From contig CAKKQG010000165.1 in assembly GCA_919901875.1 (NCBI GenBank), forward strand, positions 1 through 5,286: a stretch of DNA of 5,286 nucleotides, read 5' to 3'. The notes under the pieces are model-generated. The model was given only the letters and a program-made list of their open reading frames with translations, ran no database searches and was not told where the DNA came from. This DNA comes from Anaerolineales bacterium. GTDB lineage: Bacteria > Chloroflexota > Anaerolineae > Anaerolineales > VGOW01. Position 1 is the stretch's first letter, and every line of letters starts with the position of its first letter. Shown here piece after piece: positions 4,953 to 5,286 of this stretch. The translations under genes and the position numbers were made by a program.

Positions 4953-4997
4953 CGGGTATCCCGCGCGAAGTATAAACTTGAGGAAAAGGAGTCTATA

Positions 4998-5286
4998 GTG
5001 TTGACAGACCAATACATCCTCGCAATCGATCTCGGCACGTCAGGTCCGAAGGTGGCGCTCGTCTCTGCCGAAGGTGACGTGGTGGATTACGAATTTGAAG
5101 AGACGCCGCTATTTCTTTTTCCGAATGGCGGCGCGGAACAGAATCCTGATGACTGGTGGCAGGCGATCAAAAAAGCAACGCATCGTTTGCTAGCAAAACA
5201 TTCCGATTCGGTCCCCGACATCATCGCCATTGTTTGCACCACGCAATGGTCTGGCACGGTGGCTGTGGATCAAAACGGCGACCCCT
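4998..5286 (+). CDS. FGGY-family carbohydrate kinase, N-terminal part (cut by window end)
   Basis: The first 96 residues of a sugar kinase that continues past the right edge; full FGGY kinases are about 480-530 residues. Evidence is the N-terminal phosphate-binding strand-loop AIDLGTSGPKVAL, the GGAEQNPDDWW segment shared with xylulokinase-like proteins (Glu-Gln-x-Pro-x-x-Trp-Trp), and a second strand ending in TTQWSGTVAVD, matching the family's conserved region before the sugar-binding site. It would phosphorylate a sugar or polyol with ATP in the cytosol; xylulose is the commonest guess for this subtype, but the specificity residues lie outside the window. The start is GTG 4998, with AAGGAG (4986-4991) 6 nt upstream; TTG 5001 is the alternative, with a 9-nt spacer. 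TATAAA at 4971-4976 could be a -10 box, but no -35 is evident. The gene follows the toxin terminator, so it is likely a separate transcription unit. Confidence 0.9.
   Translation, partial: MLTDQYILAIDLGTSGPKVALVSAEGDVVDYEFEETPLFLFPNGGAEQNPDDWWQAIKKATHRLLAKHSDSVPDIIAIVCTTQWSGTVAVDQNGDP

Noticed and set aside
4953..4963. Short palindrome CGGGTATCCCG before the kinase gene
   Set aside because: A 4-bp stem with a 3-nt loop is common by chance and has no second copy here to suggest an operator.

Overview
The window is a 5.3-kb piece of bacterial chromosome in which every convincing gene is on the + strand. It carries an amidase, the N-degron transferase Aat, an MFS transporter, a two-gene toxin-antitoxin module, and the 5' end of a sugar kinase that runs off the right edge. 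Moderate GC, frequent GTG starts, Shine-Dalgarno sites of the AAGGAG type and short degenerate repeats between genes would suit an Anaerolineae-like Chloroflexota bacterium. That placement is inference from style and gene mix; no marker gene is present.

Left part (1-2100): the edge holds a 9-nt degenerate triplet repeat, then a long perfect hairpin (125-175) in front of the amidase. The amidase (206-1873) has the full Lys-Ser-Ser triad of amidase-signature enzymes and, unusually, looks like the plant fatty-acid-amide-hydrolase branch along its whole length, including the N-terminal helical region. The gap before aat is almost fully explained: a heptamer tract (1858-1892), a 165-bp MITE-like element with GTAACTAC ends (1894-2058) and a second heptamer tract (2066-2100).

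Middle part (2092-4065): aat, then a long third heptamer tract (2662-2787), then the MFS gene. The heptamer tracts reach into the genes. They contain the amidase stop, the probable aat start, the last five codons and stop of aat, and the Shine-Dalgarno and start codon of the transporter.

Right part (4048-5286): a hairpin centred on the MFS stop codon is followed by what looks like the 3' half of a tRNA gene on the - strand, cut off just upstream of its anticodon stem. The hairpin's best U-tract also faces the - strand. Next come a helical antitoxin and a PIN-domain toxin overlapping by 8 nt, ended by another hairpin centred on a stop codon. An FGGY kinase begins 67 nt further on. The simplest reading is that a complete tRNA gene once faced the MFS gene across a shared terminator, and that the toxin-antitoxin segment replaced its 5' half.

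The metabolic genes show no obvious common pathway. The toxin and antitoxin are the only pair with a clear functional link. The most unusual content lies between the genes: phase-locked 7-nt repeats at successive gene ends, the MITE-like element and the truncated tRNA.
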